Below, one piece after another: positions 6,767 to 9,150 of a stretch of DNA of 9,150 bases. This DNA comes from Tepidiphilus sp. (GTDB taxonomy: Bacteria > Pseudomonadota > Gammaproteobacteria > Burkholderiales > Rhodocyclaceae). Position 1 is the stretch's first letter, and each line of letters opens with the position of its first letter. A program made the translations under genes and the position numbers. The notes under the pieces were generated by a model, which made no database searches, was not told where the DNA came from, and saw only the letters and a program-made list of their open reading frames with translations. The stretch covers positions 1 to 9,150 of the forward strand of contig JAQUGB010000063.1 of assembly GCA_028684345.1 (NCBI GenBank). The letters run 5' to 3'.

Positions 6767-6780
6767 TTGACTTGTGTCAA
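6767..6780. promoter_or_regulatory. Fnr/Dnr-type operator for nirS
   Basis: The sequence TTGACTTGTGTCAA is a perfect inverted repeat of TTGAC with a 4-base spacer, close to the Fnr/Dnr consensus. Its centre (6773.5) is at -41.5 from the nirS transcription start predicted at 6815 and at about -85.5 from that of nnrS. Activation of nirS promoters by Dnr/NnrR-type regulators through one site at about -41.5 is well known in denitrifiers. Confidence 0.82.
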
Positions 6781-6802
6781 GGAAATCGCCTTGCGTCGTC
6801 TC

Positions 6803-6808
6803 TAGAGT
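6803..6808 (+). promoter_or_regulatory. Candidate -10 element of the nirS promoter
   Basis: The hexamer TAGAGT matches TATAAT at 4 of 6 positions. Placed at -12 to -7 it predicts a start at 6815 and a 35-base leader before the nirS ATG, and sets the operator at 6767-6780 at -41.5. No good -35 hexamer is seen, as expected for an activator-dependent promoter. Confidence 0.52.
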
Positions 6809-6849
6809 GGAAGCATCGCAAATTTTTTCATCGGCGGGGAGGATCGATC

Positions 6850-8565
6850 ATGGGACGGAGCAGAAAAGCGTTGGGCACGCTGGCGGTGCTGCCGCTGGCC
6901 ATTGGCATGGCCTGGGCACAGGAGAAGCCGGTCACCGAGGAGGAGATCCGCTATCAGGCCGGCAGCTCGCCCTTGGCCGAGGTGGAGATGTACCAGGACA
7001 TCAATCCGAAAGCGCCGCCGATGACCAAGACGGAGTTCGAGAAAGGGCGCAAGATCTATTTCGAACGGTGCGCCGGTTGTCACGGCGTGCTGCGCAAGGG
7101 GGCCACGGGCAAGCCACTCACGCCGGACATCACTCTGGAGAAAGGCAGCGAGTACCTGAAGGTCTTCATCAAGTACGGCTCGCCGGCGGGGATGCCCAAT
7201 TGGGGCACTTCGGGCGAGCTTACCGACGAAGAGGTCGACCTCATGGCGCGCTACGTGCAGCAGACGCCGCCGCAGCCGCCCGAATACGGCATGCCGGAGA
7301 TGAAGGCGACCTGGAAAGTGCTGGTGCCGCCGCAGGAGCGACCGAAGAAGAAGATGAATGCCTACAACCTCGACAACCTCTTCTCGGTGACGCTGCGTGA
7401 CGCCGGCCAGGTGGCGCTGATCGACGGGGACACGAAACAAATCATCGCCATCATCCCGACGGGCTACGCGGTGCATATCTCGCGGCTTTCTGCTTCCGGG
7501 CGCTATCTCTACGTGATCGGGCGCGACGCCAAGATCAACCTCATCGACCTGTGGATGGAGAAACCAGACAACGTGGCCGAGATTCGCGTCGGCCTGGAGG
7601 CGCGTTCGGTCGAGACTTCCAAGTACAAGGGCTATGAGGACAAATACGCCATTGCCGGTTCCTATTGGCCGCCCCAGTACGTCATCATGAATGCGGACAC
7701 GCTCGAGCCGCTCAAGATCGTCGCCACGCGCGGCATGACGGTCGACACGCAGGAATATCATCCCGAGCCGAGGGTGGCTTCCATCGTGGCGAGTCATTTC
7801 CGGCCGGAATTCGTCGTGAACATCAAGGAGACAGGCAAGGCGCACCTCGTCGATTACACCGATCTGCACAACCTGAAGATCACCGAAATCGAGATGGCAC
7901 GTTTCCTGCACGACGGCGGCTGGGATGCCTCGAAACGCTATTTCCTCGTGGCGGCGAACCAGTCGAACAAGGTGGCGGTGATCGACGCCAAGGAAGGCAA
8001 ACGCGCCGCGCTCGTCGATGTCGGCAAGATTCCGCACCCGGGGCGCGGCGCGAACTTCGTCCACCCGAAGTACGGTCCAGTGTGGGCGACGGGGCATCTG
8101 GGCGACGATTCGATCGCGCTCATCGGCACCGACCCGCAAAAGCACCCGCAATATGCCTGGAAAGTGGTGCAGTCCTTGCCCGGCCAAGGTGGAGGGAGCC
8201 TCTTCATCAAGACGCACCCGAAGTCCAAGCATCTCTACGTGGATACCCCGCTCAACCCAGATGCGAAGATTTCGCAATCGGTGGCGGTGTTCGACATCGA
8301 TGCTTTGGACAAAGGCTTCAAGGTGCTGCCAATCGCCGAATGGGCGGGGATCGATGACGACGGGGCCAAGCGGGTGGTGCAGCCCGAATTCAACAAGGAC
8401 GGCACTGAAGTGTGGTTCGCCGTGTGGTCGGCGAAAGACAAGCAGTCGGCGCTGGTCATCGTCGATGACAAGACGCTGCAGCTGAAAGCAGTGATCAAGG
8501 ATCCACGGCTGATCACGCCGACGGGGCACTTCAACGTCTATAACACACAGCATGACGTCTATTGA
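6850..8565 (+). CDS. nirS: Cytochrome cd1 nitrite reductase (NO-forming)
   Basis: This periplasmic enzyme reduces nitrite to nitric oxide, the defining step of denitrification. The precursor has 571 residues, the usual NirS size. A Sec-type signal peptide spans about 1-23 (cut after AWA). The N-terminal cytochrome c domain has C74-A-G-C77-H78 with M115 (SPAGMPNWG) as the likely distal heme c ligand. The C-terminal eight-bladed propeller holds heme d1: H209 (in AVHISRLSASG) fits the proximal ligand, and H354 (FLHDGGWD) and H396 (KIPHPGRG) fit the two active-site histidines, 42 residues apart as in Pseudomonas NirS. Y35 (EIRYQAGSS) sits where some NirS proteins have a distal-pocket tyrosine. 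All key residues are present, so the enzyme should be active. ATG 6850 has GGGGAGG just upstream (6837-6843); the longer frame back to 6772 would begin inside the operator. nirC follows after 16 bp. Confidence 0.98.
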   Translation: MGRSRKALGTLAVLPLAIGMAWAQEKPVTEEEIRYQAGSSPLAEVEMYQDINPKAPPMTKTEFEKGRKIYFERCAGCHGVLRKGATGKPLTPDITLEKGSEYLKVFIKYGSPAGMPNWGTSGELTDEEVDLMARYVQQTPPQPPEYGMPEMKATWKVLVPPQERPKKKMNAYNLDNLFSVTLRDAGQVALIDGDTKQIIAIIPTGYAVHISRLSASGRYLYVIGRDAKINLIDLWMEKPDNVAEIRVGLEARSVETSKYKGYEDKYAIAGSYWPPQYVIMNADTLEPLKIVATRGMTVDTQEYHPEPRVASIVASHFRPEFVVNIKETGKAHLVDYTDLHNLKITEIEMARFLHDGGWDASKRYFLVAANQSNKVAVIDAKEGKRAALVDVGKIPHPGRGANFVHPKYGPVWATGHLGDDSIALIGTDPQKHPQYAWKVVQSLPGQGGGSLFIKTHPKSKHLYVDTPLNPDAKISQSVAVFDIDALDKGFKVLPIAEWAGIDDDGAKRVVQPEFNKDGTEVWFAVWSAKDKQSALVIVDDKTLQLKAVIKDPRLITPTGHFNVYNTQHDVY

Positions 8566-8581
8566 GACGAAGGGCGAGGGG

Positions 8582-8929
8582 ATGCGGCGCTGGCAGGGGG
8601 TATTCGGCGTGGCTTGGGGGTTGGTCTTCGCCGCCGCGGTCCACGCCGAACCGGGGGTAGAGCGTCAGGAGGCGCTCGTGCGCCTGGTGCGCCAGGACTG
8701 CGGTGCTTGCCACGGCCTGAGCCTGCGAGGTGGGCTGGGGCCGGCGCTCACGGCGGAGCGGCTCGCCGGCAAGGACGGGGAGATGCTGGCGGCGGTGATC
8801 GCCCAAGGTCGCCCCGGCACGCCAATGCCGCCCTTTTCGGGGCTACTCGGTACGGAGGAGATCACATGGATCGTCGAGCGTTTGCAAGAAGGCTTTCCTC
8901 CATTGCCCGTCGGCTCGTCTTCGCACTGA
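8582..8929 (+). CDS. nirC: NirC, small periplasmic c-type cytochrome (cytochrome c55x type)
   Basis: NirC is a monoheme cytochrome c encoded in nir clusters. It can donate electrons to NirS and is implicated in its maturation. The 115-residue precursor has a signal peptide at about 1-22 (MRRWQG, hydrophobic core, cut after VHA). It has one heme motif C40-G-A-C43-H44, followed by the family-typical GLSLRGGLGPALT (45-57). M82 in GTPMPPFSG is the likely distal ligand, and a final helix (TEEITWIVERL) is typical of class I cytochromes. I chose ATG 8582, with AGGG 7 nt upstream, because it gives a proper signal peptide at once; an in-frame ATG at 8552 would overlap the end of nirS and add ten polar residues ahead of it. 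The 3' end overlaps nirF by 64 bp. The cytochrome assignment is firm; the NirC name rests on the motif and its position between nirS and nirF. Confidence 0.9.
   Translation: MRRWQGVFGVAWGLVFAAAVHAEPGVERQEALVRLVRQDCGACHGLSLRGGLGPALTAERLAGKDGEMLAAVIAQGRPGTPMPPFSGLLGTEEITWIVERLQEGFPPLPVGSSSH
8854..8860 (+). promoter_or_regulatory. Strong ribosome binding site of nirF inside nirC
   Basis: GGAGGAG lies 5 bases before ATG 8866 and within the coding sequence of nirC. This near-ideal Shine-Dalgarno sequence decides the nirF start despite the long overlap. No other in-frame ATG or GTG upstream of the conserved NirF region has comparable support. Confidence 0.8.
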
Positions 8930-9150
8930 GTGCCGGCGTCGCGGGACTGTCTGGGGCGCAGGAGCGCGGTACGGGCGATCTGGGAGTGGTGATCGAGCGG
9001 GCGAGCGGCAGCGTGCTGATCGTGGCGCACACGAAGCCCGAGGTGCTCGCCCGCGTCGAAGGGCTGGGGGATCTGTCGCATGCCTCAGTGGTTTTCTCGC
9101 GCGACCAGCGCTTCGCCTACGTCTTCGGGCGCGATGGGGCGATCACCAAG
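8866..9150 (+). CDS. nirF: NirF, heme d1 biosynthesis protein, N-terminal part (continues beyond window)
   Basis: NirF is a periplasmic eight-bladed-propeller protein related to the d1 domain of NirS. It takes part in the last steps of heme d1 formation, where a dihydro-heme d1 dehydrogenase role has been reported. Ninety-five codons are visible and open to the window edge. The conserved start of the mature protein is clear: RGTGDLGVVIERASGSV (34-50) and VEGLGDLSHASVVFSRD (64-80), then FAYVFGRDGAITK, like the matching blade of NirS (YLYVIGRDAKINL). Residues 1-32 are an export signal with arginine pairs at 3-4, 8-9 and 15-16 and a hydrophobic core LVFALSAGVAGLSGA. RRAFA (3-7) resembles a Tat motif. 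No cysteine occurs, so this is not the lipoprotein form known from Pseudomonas aeruginosa. The start overlaps nirC by 64 bp and has a strong ribosome binding site. Confidence 0.93.
   Translation, partial: MDRRAFARRLSSIARRLVFALSAGVAGLSGAQERGTGDLGVVIERASGSVLIVAHTKPEVLARVEGLGDLSHASVVFSRDQRFAYVFGRDGAITK

Noticed and set aside
5570..6805. A 411-codon plus-strand frame opposite nnrS, running into the divergent promoter
   Set aside because: The translation is hydrophilic and Arg/Glu/Gly-rich with no recognisable domain. It lies opposite a clear NnrS and ends across the operator region.
6843..6850. GATCGATC palindrome just before the nirS start codon
   Set aside because: It is a short self-complementary 8-mer with no link to a known operator and no loop to form a useful hairpin; it is probably chance beside the ribosome binding site.
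6802..8553. A 583-codon open frame on the minus strand covering nearly all of nirS
   Set aside because: It is the shadow of a GC-rich gene with strong third-position bias. Its translation is rich in Arg and His without a domain pattern, while nirS on the other strand has every expected motif.
1..9150. Search for CRISPR arrays, insertion sequences, tRNA/rRNA genes, riboswitches and tandem repeats
   Set aside because: I saw no regularly spaced repeats, transposase-like frames, terminal inverted repeats or tRNA-like cloverleaf, and almost all DNA is accounted for by genes of uniform composition.

Overview
The window is about 9.15 kb of GC-rich, gene-dense chromosomal DNA. It carries part of a denitrification locus of the cytochrome cd1 (NirS) type. 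The codon use, the NirS/NirC/NirF order, the NorQD and NnrS types and the betaproteobacterial-looking lipid A acyltransferase suggest a denitrifying betaproteobacterium (Rhodocyclales or Hydrogenophilales-like). That placement is an inference from family resemblance; no 16S rRNA or other marker is present.

Layout. (1) Positions 1-1970, plus strand: the 3' end of an LpxL/HtrB-type lipid A acyltransferase, a Dnr-type Crp/Fnr regulator 10 bp downstream, and an EamA/DMT-type membrane transporter coupled to the regulator by an ATGA overlap. (2) Positions 1986-6664, minus strand, in transcription order nnrS, a uroporphyrinogen-III C-methyltransferase gene (nirE/cobA type), norQ, norD. The last three are joined by an ATGA overlap and a 2-bp gap. 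The group meets the transporter gene tail to tail across 15 bp. (3) Positions 6665-6849: a divergent control region. (4) Positions 6850-9150, plus strand: nirS, nirC and the first 95 codons of nirF. The nirF start lies 64 bp inside nirC.

How the parts fit. NirS reduces nitrite to NO in the periplasm. NirF (with genes presumably beyond the right edge) completes its heme d1, and the methyltransferase supplies precorrin-2, the first dedicated intermediate of that heme. NirC is a small c-type cytochrome of the maturation/electron-transfer set. NorQ and NorD are the AAA+/VWA pair needed to activate the NO reductase NorCB, whose structural genes are not in the window. NnrS is a membrane protein of NO stress and denitrification. 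The Dnr-type regulator has the E-x-x-S-R recognition motif that reads TTGAT/ATCAA-like half sites.

The most informative non-coding signal is in the nirS-nnrS intergenic region. It holds two 14-bp Fnr/Dnr-type palindromes, 44 bp apart. Each falls at exactly -41.5 from the transcription start implied by a plausible -10 element of one of the two divergent genes. I found no RNA genes, mobile elements, CRISPR arrays or clear rho-independent terminators. I found no convincing undescribed system: this is a recognisable denitrification locus with some notable arrangements.
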